Shown here piece after piece: positions 48,242 to 61,133 of a stretch of 64,000 bases of DNA. Origin of the DNA: Capitella teleta (Eukaryota; Annelida; Polychaeta; Capitellidae); assembly GCA_000328365.1 (NCBI GenBank), contig KB303020.1:303506-367505 (forward strand), given 5' to 3'. A model generated the notes under the pieces. That model worked only from the letters and a program-made list of their open reading frames with translations, was not told the origin of the DNA and did not search any database. Position 1 is the stretch's first letter; each line of letters begins with the position of its first letter. Made by a program: the position numbers and the translations under genes.

Positions 48242-48950
48242 ATATTCTATGAATATTAACTGCCCTGATATTTTTATTCTATCATAAGTCCAAAACTTAA
48301 TTCTCATCTCATTGTACACTGTGACGGAAATGGGTCTCTATGCACCCATGATGTACTGGAATCCCGAAATTGTTCAGATCGTGGTCGCGTTTTCACGCCA
48401 GACTAACTTTATTGCGCGTTTTTATACGGTCGCGTACATTTATGAATCACAATGTTAAGAGGGCTGTTATCCTAACAGGACAATCGTGTACTTATCTTGT
48501 TCTGCGAATCATGACCCTTTGTTCTTACACGAGGGAGGGATGCCCCATAAGGAAAGTCAGGGTAATTTTCTAAAGGGTCACAAGGGAAGATTCCGGCATA
48601 CATGTACAAAAGTGGTGTGCAACAGAAGTCTGAATCAGCTCTTTCCTTTGCTTCATCACAATTTGACTCCATATAATGTTGGGTACAAGCTATCAAACCT
48701 GTTCAAAGACCAAAATTAATGGATCATGACTTTTTGTATAACTTTGATTTGACTTTAGTGTTCGAAACAGTTTGTAATTTGCATAACTGCATGTACATAT
48801 AGGGGGTATAATTGATGTTGGAAGAAAGATTCACTGTGTATAAATGTACCTGAAATTAAATTTTAATTAAACTAAAGCTAAGCTGAAAACTGGATTGAAT
48901 CATATTTATAAAGTTCAACACAGTTCGTTGATAACATTTTAATATAATGC

Positions 48951-48956
48951 TTTATT
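48951..48956 (-). terminator. Possible MED26 poly(A) signal
   Basis: AATAAA on the minus strand about 1.6 kb downstream of the MED26 stop. If used, the MED26 3' UTR is long and covers the A-rich 49.3-50.5 kb stretch. Other genes or signals in between cannot be excluded. Confidence 0.4.
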
Positions 48957-49054
48957 CAAATATGTCAATTGATTTCAACAAAAAGCATATCTGATACAGG
49001 TGTACATAAGGGTCATCAGGCTTATAGTACAAGTACATATCACACATTGTCTTT

Positions 49055-49255
49055 TTAAACCCTCAAACGCTGCACGGAAAAGTATACCGGAGGGTGGATG
49101 GCAGCTGTCCGGGGGGAAGGGAGGTCCTTTGATTCAGTGAGGCCGAAGTTAAAGTAGATGTTAATGAAGCCAATGGAGGCGAGGACCCAAGGAGGAGAAT
49201 GCACACAGCGCACACGTTCACAACAGAAACCACATCGTTCAGGAAGCACCGTCAA
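49055..49255 (-). other. GC-rich open block between STIL and MED26
   Basis: On the minus strand about 65 codons are open (CCERVRCVHSPPWVLASIGF, INIYFNFGLTESKDLPSPRT) after an acceptor-like TTTCTGTGCAG. It lies in what would be the MED26 3' UTR and is more GC-rich than the A-rich flanks. It could be an alternative last exon or just UTR. Confidence 0.25.
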
Positions 49256-50552
49256 CTCTCTGCACAGAAATCTACGCCCTTAACCAAAAAGAAAAAATTC
49301 TGAAAGAAATGCATCCGACCCAACACAGACACCATAACAAATGGTTTGCTTGGAATATTAAGGTTTTGAACCCTTCTGGAGAGGTAATCAAAATAAAAGA
49401 AAAAGAAACTAGTGCAAGAATTAACTTGCCATTTATGCGTGTCTTTTGGAGCCAAGGCAGCTCAGAGTCCGGTAACCCCGAGTGGTTAAACATTGAGGGT
49501 CGAAAAAATTTGAAGAAGGATTAGAGTGAAATAATGACTGGTGTAAGAGAGGACAAAGTTGGAGAGTTTGAGACAATAGGCAGCAGTGAGCCACAATTGG
49601 GAGGGATTGGTGAGAATGTATAATCACAGTGTCTTAAGGAGTGAAAGAATAAGGCCGAAGGAGGAATGTCTATCATAAACTGATAATTATCAGATAGTGG
49701 CGTAAAATTTACAGGGCCAGAACGCAACCAATGGCAGAGAGAACAGAAAATAAAACAATTTTGCATTTGAAAATATGGCAATCATAAAAACTCCTTTTTT
49801 TTAATCTTAGTCCCAAATTAACAAAAATATTTAACTTTTTTTTTTCTTTCTTCTCCTTACGGATCAACAGAATCGGGGAAGGTGCATTTTGAGAAGGGAA
49901 ACACACAAGGGGAAAAGAAGAGCCCAGTTGGTATTCTGAAACTTCATTCATTCAACAAAAAACAAAAGAGAAAAATGAGAAACTGAAAAAGCTGCTTCAG
50001 ATGACGCTGAGAATGAACAAGATAATTTCACTCGAGTAAACTTTGTTTTGTTTTGTAAAGGATCCTGAGCTTTGCCTGTATGACACTAAATGAAATACCG
50101 ACCAAACCGGTAAATACTGGATGAGATATAGAAAAAAAACCTCATCGTTTTCCATTTTTTTCTTTTTCTTTCAAGAATAGGTTGGAATAGAAAAAAAGAA
50201 AAAAAAAACAAAAAAAACAGAAAGAATTATTCCGAATGGAAGCAGAATTTGATACAGAATGGAATGGAGAATGAGGGGGGAAAAAAAAAAATGATAAAAA
50301 CAAGGAAGCAGAAAATAAATTGAAACAAAAAAGCACTAAGTAACTCATTTAAATGATTAGTGAAAAACAAAAAATTGCAAGTGATCACATGGAAGGAAAA
50401 AAAAAAATAAAAAAAATATTGCAAAATGATCAATACACTTTCATATCCAAACAAAAACAGGTTTTCTTATTTTTTTGTTCTTTCCCGAGGGAGCAGAGGA
50501 GGAGAAGGCGCAAAACCAACGCAGACGTCACACTCTCTCTCTTCAATAGTTT

Positions 50553-53500
50553 TCATAGAACTCCATCAGCACCAACCTCACCCCCTCCCTCATCCTCCTC
50601 CCCTTTTACCTCTGAATCATTGCTCCGTTGTGACTCTTCAAGGTCAACATACGGAAGTAGATGAAGCATTTGACCCTGAAACGATGGCAACGAATACGCG
50701 GCCACCCAGTCATGCCACCGGTCCTCATGGTCAAACTGACCATTCACACCAGCCCAATTACTCTCAGTTAGCCGGCTGACCATATTTGGCGTCACAGTGG
50801 AGCGTTCCTGCACATCCTCATCTGCAATATAGTACTGGTCATCCTCAAAATCGATAGTGTTCAGATCAAGAGCCGGTAAAAAGGACCACGGATCATCGAG
50901 AAAGCGCTGCTTCTCGTCAGCTGGACGCTCCACCTCCACAGCTAGCTCATCATCCTCACAAGGTTCTGCACTGTTCAGCTCACGACGTTCGAGGTCAGCA
51001 AAGCGCTCCTCATGACATCGCTTGACATCCGCCTGCGACTGGCTAGCGTCCAGCTCTAGGGGAGGGTCAAGATGCAGCAGCGCGTTGAGATCAGCATCAG
51101 ATCCAGCAGAGATGGAAGTCTGCAAGAATTTCTGGATGCGCTCCTCCTTGGTCTGACTGAGTGTGCGGTGGGACGGGGTGGGGGGGAGCATGGCTGGCTT
51201 CTTACGGGGGCGTGGCTTGGCACCCGCAGGCACAACAGACATCTGGTCAGAGTCATCCTCCTTCTGGATCTGGTTCAGAGCAATCTTGGTGATGGTTTCT
51301 GATGACCTCAGTTTGACCCCCGATTCATGCAACTCCTTCATCAGCTGCATGGTTGTCTTAACTTTGGGCGTGCGTGACGCCATTGCAAGGGCAGATGCCG
51401 ACTGCACGCGTTCCAACGAAGGACCGGGAGTCCCTCTTAATTCATGGGCCTCTTCTAACTTCAGAGAAGAGCTGGACACAGTGCGTTTAAAAGGAGGGGG
51501 ATGCGCCTCATCTGTAGAGGATGAGGCGCCGTTCTTGAAAATGTCTGTGTGGCTAACCAAGCCATTCATGCGATCATGCTTGATTGTAAGCTTGATGCCA
51601 CCACTCTCTGCGTCATTATCACACGAGGTGTTCTTTGGGTAGTTATTGTGCTTGACCTCTCTGCCTTCAGCCAAAGGCGAGTCAACCCTCCTCTTTCGTT
51701 TGTTAGCAACATTCTTCTTGGATAGCGCCTCAGTTGGTGTGCTGGACCGACTAATGCAGGCGTTTGCAGCATGAGGTGTGGATGAGGTGAGATGAGGCGA
51801 AGAAGAGGCGCTGGGTGACGGCTGGCTCAGCACAGGGCTGCTCACTCCAGTGGCAATAGCAGATTTAGGAGACAGTCGAGATTTGTGGAAAGATGAGAGT
51901 GGAGTATTAGCGGCATGCGTGGATGAAGACGCTGGGGTCCCTGGCCGGCTGCAGTAGCCAGGGGACGGGGGACAGACCGATGGGATAAGCCAGGAGTGCC
52001 AGGACGGCTGACCGGGCTGTTGGGTTTGGACTCTGCAGAATTGACCAGGGAGTTTACATTGCGATGTAGCACAGAACCGTTGCCTGTATTGTGAGCGTCG
52101 CCATTGACTGTGGGCTGAGTGCTCGGTAAGAGCTTCTGCCACGCTCTGAGAAGTGCACGAGCACGTTTGGCCAAGTCTTTGTTGCTTGTTTGTCTGCGAA
52201 TATTATTTACTGTGAGTCCCATTCGGGTTTGCTGCAAAAAGAGGAATGATATCAGTGTACAAGAGGCTCAGAGCGGACTCACTTCAAGGATCTCTCTTGA
52301 GATGGTGTGCCTCTCCAGAAAGGAGAACACGTCCAGCACCTCAGCCATATTAACCACCTGAAATATAATCATGAAATGAATCGAAGAAACATTTCAAGAT
52401 CCAAAAAAATGACATAAACAGGAGGATCCTAAAGATAATTAATTTAACATACTTGGTTACTGTTTACTTATGCCCGAATTCTCAACTATTGCCAAGCTTT
52501 AGCTCATGGGCTGCAGCTACTCAGCTGATTTCCCAGCAAGTCAATGCTATGACCTGGTTAAAGCTGCCTTACTTTTGCAAACAAGAATGCACTTTGAATC
52601 ACTTTGATAGTTTGAATCACTTTTATAGCTCGTCAACGTCCTCTGCCGCCGATCTCTTTCATGTGGTCAAGCAGTAGCTCGGTGGCTACAATTAAAAATT
52701 TGGGCATTAGTTCTTAGTTGCTGCCCTATTAAAAAGTTTTCTAGAAACCCAAATATATCGTATTTGCCAGCAATTCATGAGGTAATTTTATTTCAAATAA
52801 CACCAATCTCTATATCTCTTATAATTAATACGGTATGCTAGTTAAACTTATTTTAACTTTTTTGATTGAGTAACCATCAATTCATAAAAATTCTACAATC
52901 AATGACAGGCCAAGGCAAGATGATGACAAGAAAGAATGTTATTTAGAATTAGAATCAGAATTGACTAATGACTCAGGAAATAAAAAGCTATCGATTGATA
53001 AGAGGTACAAAATAGATAATTTAATTTCCCCATCCTCCCATGTTGAGACTTAAAAGTCTTCAAACCGTTAAAGTACTTCAACACGATGTCATGATCATTG
53101 AACATGATCAACATGGCAAGAGAATCAATGAGTGAATGGCAACGAGGACGTCATGCGCAGTCTGAATACAATTTCTCGTTTTTCACGGGGAAACGGGAGC
53201 CCAAGTCAACCTAGAATGTGGGATGGTGTATTTACAATATATTGCTGTTCATTCGTGGAGTATTACAGCCCCAATACAGAGTTCTATCGTGAGGAAAACC
53301 ACACCGCGAGGAATTCTGAGCGAGGAAGGGAGCAGCAGCGCCCCCTGTCGGCCGCTGTGAGCAGCCGCCGCAGAATGATGGCGACCGTTCAGAATGACAC
53401 TCCAGTCATTTATTTCCAGCAGCTAATACTCCGCACTCGCACAATATAGGATAGGTTAAACACGGTAGATCGAAGCTGTGGGTATTTAAATTGTATTTCG

Positions 53501-53712
53501 CCAAGTTTGGAGAGTCGGTACGGCGTTTGTAACTACGAAAACGACCAATCTTTGGCGTCGAGACGGGCTCCATCTCGCTCGCACGGCTTTCTCGCATGAG
53601 AGACGGAACGACGGGTGGTTTCAGGTCAAAATCCAGATGGTTTCCTCACATTATGGTCCTGATCGACAGCCTTTAGCAGCCTTTCCTTTAGATCTTGTGG
53701 TGTGCACTGCAT
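50553..53712 (-). CDS. MED26: MED26 Mediator subunit, three exons
   Basis: Homologue of Mediator subunit 26 (CRSP7/ARC70), which links Mediator to TFIID and elongation factors. Minus-strand coding exons: 53650-53712 (ATG at 53710-53712), 52283-52357 and 50553-52231. The first two encode 21 and 25 residues, MQCTPQDLKERLLKAVDQDH and VVNMAEVLDVFSFLERHTIS; with the start of exon 3 (QTRMGLTVNNIRRQTSNKDL, AKRARALLRAWQKL) they form the TFIIS N-terminal (LW) domain, residues 1 to about 85. A Ser/Pro-rich middle and conserved blocks (TPKVKTTMQLMKELHESG) lead to the C-terminal Mediator-binding part, DPWSFLPALDLNTIDFEDD and LHLLPYVDLEE. One base seems missing in the G run near 51967-51971; with it exon 3 is 560 codons and the protein about 605 residues (human 600). 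Intron 1 is about 1.3 kb, long for this neighbourhood. Confidence 0.93.
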
Positions 53713-53979
53713 TTGGGCTGATGAGAGCCCTCACAACACCAGAAAAGCGCCAATCTTGTGACCGTATTGCAGCCACCAGAATGGAGGACCAACAGACATG
53801 GTAGATAATGCAGTAGAGCATGCTGGGATAGCCTTCTTATAAAGCGACACGAATGAGCTTCGGCAATCATCGGCTTTTTCCGCTCGCCGCACGTGTTTCC
53901 GTGTTTTGTCTTGTGGTTCTCTTTCCATTCGCTAGGGTTTAGATAAGCGTTATGATACAGTTTAACTTTAAACTTTTAA

Positions 53980-54115
53980 AATGAAAAAGAAATTTCAGGC
54001 TTTGGTTCGGGCACAGAACATATATAATGTTTTACTTTTATTTTGATGCCATTTGCGGCTTCAAAATGCTTATTTAATGAGATAGAAAAATAGTCAGTCT
54101 CCTATCCCCCTCTCT
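53980..54115 (+). repeat. Dispersed repeat, copy 2
   Basis: The partner of the repeat at 29265-29440, in the same orientation and roughly two-thirds identical by eye. It lies between MED26 and the coding-like block at 55 kb. Confidence 0.6.
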
Positions 54116-54937
54116 GTCACTCTGTGAGGAACACTTTTCTGCGGACCAATTCGTTAACCCTATCTGCCCACATGGGCATTGAAATGCCACATCAGCAGCA
54201 TTGTGTAACACCCAGTTGGCCGCTTTGACTGGTGCTGTGGCGTTGTCTGCTCGTTGGACAATGACATCAGCAGCTTCGAAAGAACGCTTTCCCACAACTA
54301 TCCAGCTTTCAAACACCCTCGAAATTAACACCACCAAGGCGAATTTTCCGAGGAGAGGATCACGTGCTAATGCCGCCGCCCGAAAGAAGAAAATCCGGAG
54401 TCTACATGATCGCCCACGAAAGAATAAATGGAAGAAAGCAATGTAGTTGTATGCGCAAACAACGCAAACAACGATTGAAGACGCAGAAGTGTAATCAGGA
54501 TTCTTATTCTTATTATGATCTTCTTCTTCCTGTATGATGATATTAAAGAACCCTCGACAAGGAGGTAGTCAAGACGCACACTTTTATTTTTTCATAGCTC
54601 ATCATTACGAGGTGCGTTATGATTGCGGATGATCGCGATAATTATTGTCACTTTTTATGCCATGTACAAATGGGCATCTTTGGGTGTTCAAACGAGATTC
54701 AGATGCTTGATATATAAATGTTTAATAAAACTGATCAGTGTTTGAAAGAGGACCAAACTATGAAACTCACGTATTGCAAGGTGCATGAGATGATTTCATT
54801 AATTTGCGCATTACCATACTTTCAACAACATAAAACTTGAAAACCATACAAATGATGCAATGTCATAGTCGGAAAAGTGTCTTGATTGGAGTCGACTCAG
54901 CAAATCAAAGTTTGAACTTTCTTTATCCGTTTATCCA

Positions 54938-55376
54938 TTAATCGAATCTCCTTCGAAGGGTTGTCTTGGATTTGTTTCCCATTGGCTTAATTCCTTTGCT
55001 TCCTCTTTCTTCTTTGCCTCGATTGATTTGATTTCTTCTTTGTCAGACGACAGATATAGCTGCAAGGACTCTGATTTCGACTAAACTGCGTCGCTGTGTC
55101 GCCTTTTCACGGACCTCTTGGGCTTGTAGGATTTCTAATCATTTCTTCGATGCTTTCTCTCTGGGACAACGACTCCACTCCGGCAACTCGTACTTTCTTC
55201 CTTCTGATCGCCCGAATCTCTTCTTTGCTCACTCGGCAGATGACCTCTCCATGAACTGGCCCACTTGGTCTCCGAATTCCATTTGATCTGCGTCGGCATG
55301 AACGCTTGTTCTCCCTCGACAAATACCCGATCTGATCATCTGAAGTAGGAATTTTGAAGACATTAGGTATGCGCAT
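54938..55376 (-). pseudogene. Charged coding-like block with frame changes, unrecognised
   Basis: Consecutive minus-strand stretches look coding in three frames: 55107-55376 (HGEVICRVSKEEIRAIRRKK), about 55045-55130 (LQAQEVREKATQRRSLVEIR) and about 54935-55065 (SSDKEEIKSIEAKKKEEAKE, then SQWETNPRQPFEGDSING and a stop). The Lys/Glu-rich helical style continues across the breaks, which suggests one protein interrupted by indels or by very short introns I cannot place. It lies upstream of MED26 and has an NRF-1-like palindrome at its 5' edge. It could be a decayed retrocopy or a live gene with assembly errors. Confidence 0.3.
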
Positions 55377-55380
55377 GCGC
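55371..55380. promoter_or_regulatory. NRF-1-like palindrome GCGCATGCGC
   Basis: A perfect consensus at the upstream edge of the minus-strand coding-like block at 54.94-55.38 kb. It could be that block's promoter or simply overlap its first codons. Confidence 0.25.
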
Positions 55381-55739
55381 TCGCTTGTAACAACTGATGG
55401 TGTAGAGTGTTCTGACTGAGAGATTCGTTATTTTGAAGTCGCTATTATAATATTGCTGACTTAGGTCCTTTATTGAATTCACTTTAAAGTATACGTGCCT
55501 AACAAGGGCTAATGACCGCTTATCGATCTACATCACAACTGTATAGAACCCTTAAAAGTTAATTCCTTAAACTGCTGTATTGTCGTCGGCTCGCAAAATG
55601 ATGTATGACGTATTTTAATTATGAGAACAATTTGAGCTAAAACGATGCATAATTATAAGTGACAGTGACACTGGGTAAAGTTGATGTTACTCATGCCAAA
55701 TTGCACTGAGAAATGTTTTGAATGAATCGTTTAAAACAG

Positions 55740-57856
55740 TTATTTTGAACGGATAAACAGTAACCGAAAGTACAAACGAAGGGGACTTTGGTTGGCTGTT
55801 GAAATACACGTACATAAGTACGCACATGTATATGACTTATATATATGTAGTAATCAAATATGGTTGTTCTCACCTGGAAAAACAAAAAACAAAAAACAAA
55901 AAAACAAAAAAAAAACCACTCCATCCCCCCCCCCAAACTTTATGTTTTATATTGCAGTATATATCGCAATCTGGGCATTCAACCATGCATTCACGTTGCA
56001 TGAATCGGTTGATAGATCAGTCGGTCTCTAGTCTTGTGTAAAGAAGACAGGAACCTCATCCGAAGTCCCGAACCATGCAATAATATTCAATTGTCATACT
56101 ACTTGAAATGAGTGATTTGCCTCGAGCAGTATACTGTTATAAAGGTTCATAACTTTATATGAAACTAGTAACCAATATAACAGTTAAATCAATTTGTGAT
56201 GGCGGGTTACTTATTGCACGAGTGTAAAATTTAGCATATAGTTATTAATTGGGATACTAACACAGCAGCATTACAAAATAACAATTAAATTAGCAGCAAC
56301 ATATAATTATGATATATACTAGGAAATTAATCAGTAAATCAATCAATTATAATAAATCAATCGGAAATTATCAAAGGTTCCCAGGTACACCCTTGTGTGT
56401 GGTAGATTAACTACACACAATTTACTGTGTATTGTATAAACACCTATTTCAATGAACCGCGGATATTTAAGCGACGTCGAGACAACACAATTCTCAGGCG
56501 GAACACTGAACATCATCGGTTGACATTGCTGAGCGCATAATTTGAGAGCTATGTTGTGGATACACGTAAGTGCAGTAGCTTTCAATCGATGATAAAATAA
56601 TATAAATGGGCGTTTGAAACTTGCCTCTGCATTCTGCAAGCGGGCAGCCTCAGGGATTCGTCAACTAATTCCCGGTCTTCTGGCGACAGAATCAAAACAT
56701 AGGTGGGGGGATTCACTCTTGACCATCTCGACGTCATGGGAATTACAGAGCAACATAAAATAAAATTTATGGCGACGGCCTCTCTGCGTTTTATAGAAAT
56801 GTTATTATAAATACGCATTCATGGTTACTTACAAAGTTAGTTTATTATTACATGTTTTCGTTCTCTCCTTCCGTACCTCACTCTCCCAGACGAATCAATT
56901 TAAACCTGGGCCGTACCAGTTATTATGCAAAGCTATAATAACTAATTGATATAGTTATAATGGAGTTATAGTCCACTATCACCGTACCGTACATGAATAT
57001 GTATGCCAGCTTAGTTTCAAAAATCTGGTTCGCTGTGCAGCGGCCTAGTCTATGAGTCTATATTGTTACAGCGAACGTGTGTTTGAACCTGAAGATACCC
57101 TATATGATGTGCACGAACATAATATTCTTTCAGTTGGGTAGGCAACTACTAGTATAGTACTTTTAGTGACTCAAAAAGAGCGTCATGATTCTAGATGCTT
57201 GATTGGACCTATAGGTCTCCTGGTGAGGCTGGTCAATGCACGCAAATAAAAATAATGGGCTTATAATTATTATTTTTTTTTTTTTGTAATTCATCGTACT
57301 TGCACAAACAAGAGGAATAAAATAATTAATAAGTCAGCCTGCACTTTTATATGAGCATGCACTCAGTATAGAAAAAGCCCGAACTTCATCGTCTGGACAT
57401 CATTAATTAAAGCTCAAACTAAACCGGACCGAACGAATTGAAAAATCCTTGAAACCACCGCCGTCGACCGGTTCATATAATTAATTATTCTATTTATTAA
57501 GCTTCATGCATACAAAGATAATATGTACAATAAAATCAATGCATGCAGCAGCATGGCAGAACAGGAAAACCTATAAGAACTGCCAGCTTAAAAAAAAAAA
57601 AACAAAAAACAAAAAAACAAAAAAACAAACAAACATTTCGGATGAATAATAATAAATTATGCCTGTACATGTATTTGAAATGCCACCGCCGATTTTCAGC
57701 TCTTTTCAGGCCACTCCTGTCTTTTTCCAATGCAATGATGGCAATTAATATGGGAACTGCGTCAGTCATGCACATAATTACACGCAGTAGTATATGCTAC
57801 CTTAGAACCTCGACCGCCAACATTGAAAGTGTTGACAGAGAAGGCTGAATAGACTC
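55740..57856. other. AT-rich stretch with A-rich tracts
   Basis: AAAAACAAAAAAC-type tracts at 55.88-55.92 and again at 57.59-57.63 kb, and a C run at about 55.92-55.93 kb. Apart from the weak exon candidate at 56.6-56.75 kb I see no gene. Confidence 0.4.
56580..56750 (-). CDS. Possible first exon, unrecognised
   Basis: A minus-strand ATG opens MTSRWSRVNPPTYVLILSPE and DRELVDESLRLPACRMQRQ, followed by a GTTTCA donor-like word. GC-rich relative to its surroundings. The next part (56343-56580) is open in a different frame (YPRFIEIGVYTIHSKLCVVN). No family is recognised and splice sites are weak. Confidence 0.2.
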
Positions 57857-59278
57857 CAGGCCCGTAGCCAGCCCTCAGAGTTGGGTGGTTCGCAGACTTA
57901 ATTGTGGACTTTTTAAATTGAGTCGAGGTGGCAAGTGCCGAGAATTTTGAAAATAAGGAAACAAAACTATGGAATCTGAGAATAAAAAACGTCATTTAAT
58001 ATATATGAGCATATTTCTCAAGATATAATGATTGGAATAGACAGTTGAGGTAGTATCATTGCGTTACGCTTCAGTTGATTTGTTACCCAGGCAACAACAA
58101 TCCTTGTAACAAAAGGGGTACAATTGGCTCTTAATAAATGTTTATTCTGAAGCAAAGTCAGAAGATGGATCAAGGTTTAAGTATGTTAAAAGATGCACTG
58201 AGGACGGCAGACATAAGTTAACAGCTAAAACAAATTCAAACAGAATCCAAAGTAATTTTATGTGAATAAACGCCAGAAGGCCTACATTGCACCTTGAGAT
58301 ACACAAATACTACACACTACTAAATCACAGCCTCAAGTAAGTTGTAAGGTAATCCTTGAAAATGATACACATAATAGGGGACTAAAGTTGCCCCAAACAG
58401 GTCACAATTATTGTGAAAACAAAGAATTGTAGAGAGTGACATGAGTATAGGATGAAGCATATATACTAGGTGTCTTCTGGTTCTGGGGTTGCAATGGACT
58501 TCAGTTCCAGCCGCCTGGGATGCTTATGAGCAGAGATATCAACAACCTTATCTTAGTCGACATGCATATCATAATGTACATGAATGAGTGCTAAGATGAC
58601 AAACGCTCACTGCCCATGCTGGCTCGCAAGTAAGTGTGAAGCCTATGCAGAGTGCTGGCACTCCTCTCACACTCACATGAAGTGACAGCAATAGAACAAA
58701 CAATTAACAGAAGAAGAATATTGGGAAAATGCACTTTGTTGCAAAGTTTAATGGCTTGGGCGGGATAGCAAACAGGATCCTTCTCAGCTTGAGCACTGCA
58801 AGAAAAGAAAAAAAAAAAAAAAAAAAAAAAAAAACAACAACAAAAAACGATTTTTTTTTTTCTTCTACTTCTTTGATTTTTGACATATAGCTTAGTCCTT
58901 TCATCATCGAAAAAAACTTACTGCACGAAAGGACGAGCATAAACAACTCAATCAAGACAGCGAAAATGTGTGCGCAGAGCGGCAAAACTCGATCCGGGTT
59001 TCCGCAAGTCACCCGTTAAGATGAATCGCAATTGAATCGATCCGCTATGAACATTTGCCCCGACTCCGATCGATTGTTGATCGAGTCCGCCATTGTACTG
59101 AGACCTCACATGGCATGCTCACTTGAAGTTGAATTGTTTAATTGTATTTAAGAGACACCATAAATATTTCTTTTTCTTTTTGGAAAGTGGACTTCTCCTC
59201 AGGAAATGGGTGGTTCGTACGCGTACCCGTTGAACCCCCCGCCCCCCCCCCCCCCCCGCCCCTCTGGCTACGGGCCTG
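57857..59278 (-). mobile_element. hAT-like transposon with transposase C-terminus
   Basis: Perfect 15-base terminal repeats, CAGGCCCGTAGCCAG at 57857 and its reverse complement ending at 59278, flanked by GACTC on both sides (57852-57856 and 59279-59283). On the minus strand 58466-58795 encodes the hAT dimerisation end: LCNKVHFPNILLLLIVCSIA, SCECERSASTLHRLHTYL and ERLSS, then after one frame change LIHVHYDMHVD, one stop, and VVDISAHKHPRRLELKSIAT. A T-rich tract and CTTGCAG precede it like an acceptor. The rest of the transposase is absent. A 5-bp duplication is unusual for hAT (commonly 8). Confidence 0.8.
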
Positions 59279-59630
59279 GACTCAATACAGAACATGCTTT
59301 CTTCAAGTTCGGCGGACCTTTGATCTGTACGACAATTGGATACTATTAGTATCGATTTTAGACTATTCTTTCACTTAATTTCTTCGAGGGTTTTGCCTTC
59401 ACAATAATGCACGCAATGCTGATGCGATAACCTCGGAAATTCCCAGTCATACTCGAATGAAGTGTGGTTATATATTATTGGGTCACATGCTTTAAGAGTT
59501 AAAAAGTTTCCTTCCTGATTTGCATGTTGCTTAACCATTCGCCATCGGAACTACACAGCGACAACATCTTAACCGCCTTCTTCTGATTTCTCCTCTCCGA
59601 TTGCGTGAGTCGTACGTATTTTCTCCGCAG

Positions 59631-59724
59631 GACCCTATAGAAGCTGGTTCAGAATTGAGTACTGCATATAGGCTTATAGACCCTATAGAGACTGGTTCAG
59701 AATTGAGTACTGCATAGGCCTATA
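59631..59724 (+). repeat. Tandem duplication, 48 and 46 bp
   Basis: Two copies of GACCCTATAGA(A/G)(G/A)CTGGTTC followed by AGAATTGAGTACTGCATA, with the start of a third (GACCCTCTAGG). Confidence 0.9.
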
Positions 59725-61133
59725 GACCCTCTAGGTTATAGCTCTGCTGACTGTGTTAGCAATCGTGTAGTGACGGGCAAAGCTTCAGCTTCGGACTTCG
59801 GACTTTTTCGAATAATAACTATTTTTCAAAGCGATCGACTTCGAATACACTAGTAATGCAACGAATCTGAATATAAAAATTAATTTACTCCTCCATTAAT
59901 AATTCCGTTTAGCATAGGGTGCATTCGACTGGGACGAAATCACATTCAAACAGCTTTGGTATTTTTATTAGTTAAATGAGTAATCATCTTAATCTAAATC
60001 ATCCAAACCATCTTCGAAGCAGTTTTGATAGTTCTGGGTGACTGGTTTTAGCTTCGCCAAGTTGATTGGACAGTTTCGATCGACGAACCCGAAACTGGTC
60101 TCGCCCAGTCGAAAGCGCCCATAGACTGCCAAGTGCACACAGCACCATGGCATTCTCCATGGCATTAGCCTCGATCCATTCATTTGTAGTCTCTAGTATA
60201 GTCACTATATTTCCAAATTGGGAAAATTGGAATACATCATACAATACAATGCATCCAAACATACACACAATGTGTATGTATTAGAATTCACCTGGGGACT
60301 GAATTGCTCAATGCCTATTCAGAGTTTGCAAATTACAGATTTATTCGATGTCCATGCACTAATCACGACGTATGCTTCGTGTCCAGTTGGCCTACATCAT
60401 ACATGTACACGATTTCATCAATTCAATCGAACAATCCTTTTCAATACAAGTTCATGTAGGTGTTATAGTTATGCATAGCCTTTTCACTTCTCACCCCATC
60501 ACTTACCATGACCAAGCGTATCTACGCATTCCCAATTTAAACCGTCCAAAATTTGTCTTATTAGTCGCTATAATTTGTAGAGGGGTTGTAGATGCTGACA
60601 ATCTCATACGTATAATCAGATCATGACTTTACATGGCATTTCCGACTGGGGCTTACTATGTAGTACGTACCATCGAGGCCCCCAGATGATTTATCAGTTG
60701 TTTTTTCTTCGTTTATGGTATCGCTTTTTTTTTCGCTCACTCAGCGGTTTACTTTATGCTCGCAAATTTTCGTATACATGTACATATACTGCAGGTAAAC
60801 ACCCTTGTAGACCCATTCCCTATGCTCTTTCTCAGTCCAACCTGCAAACATAATATGGTACACACCGCCATGGGGATTAAGAACAATCACAGCACTGGTC
60901 ATGACAACACGAGTCTCCATATAATTGTATCACATGAAAATTCTCATCCTTCGACGCCCCCTTGGAATACTCACCAATTGCGTCATCACAGACGTCGCTT
61001 TTCATCAAGCATCAAAGCCTCCAAAAGCAAGCCGATGCAATTAGAAAGCAAGAAAAGGGCCTCATTAACAACTACGCGTACACAGGCCTGTCATGCAGTC
61101 ACTTCTATTATAATTGTGGGACAAAAACTGCAC
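59725..61133. other. Non-coding stretch before cathepsin
   Basis: No gene supported. Overlapping short frames at 60.0-60.3 kb on both strands show no splice logic. Confidence 0.4.

Noticed and set aside
53132-53449. A 105-codon plus-strand frame
   Set aside because: It lies in MED26 intron 1, has no splice logic and no recognisable motif.
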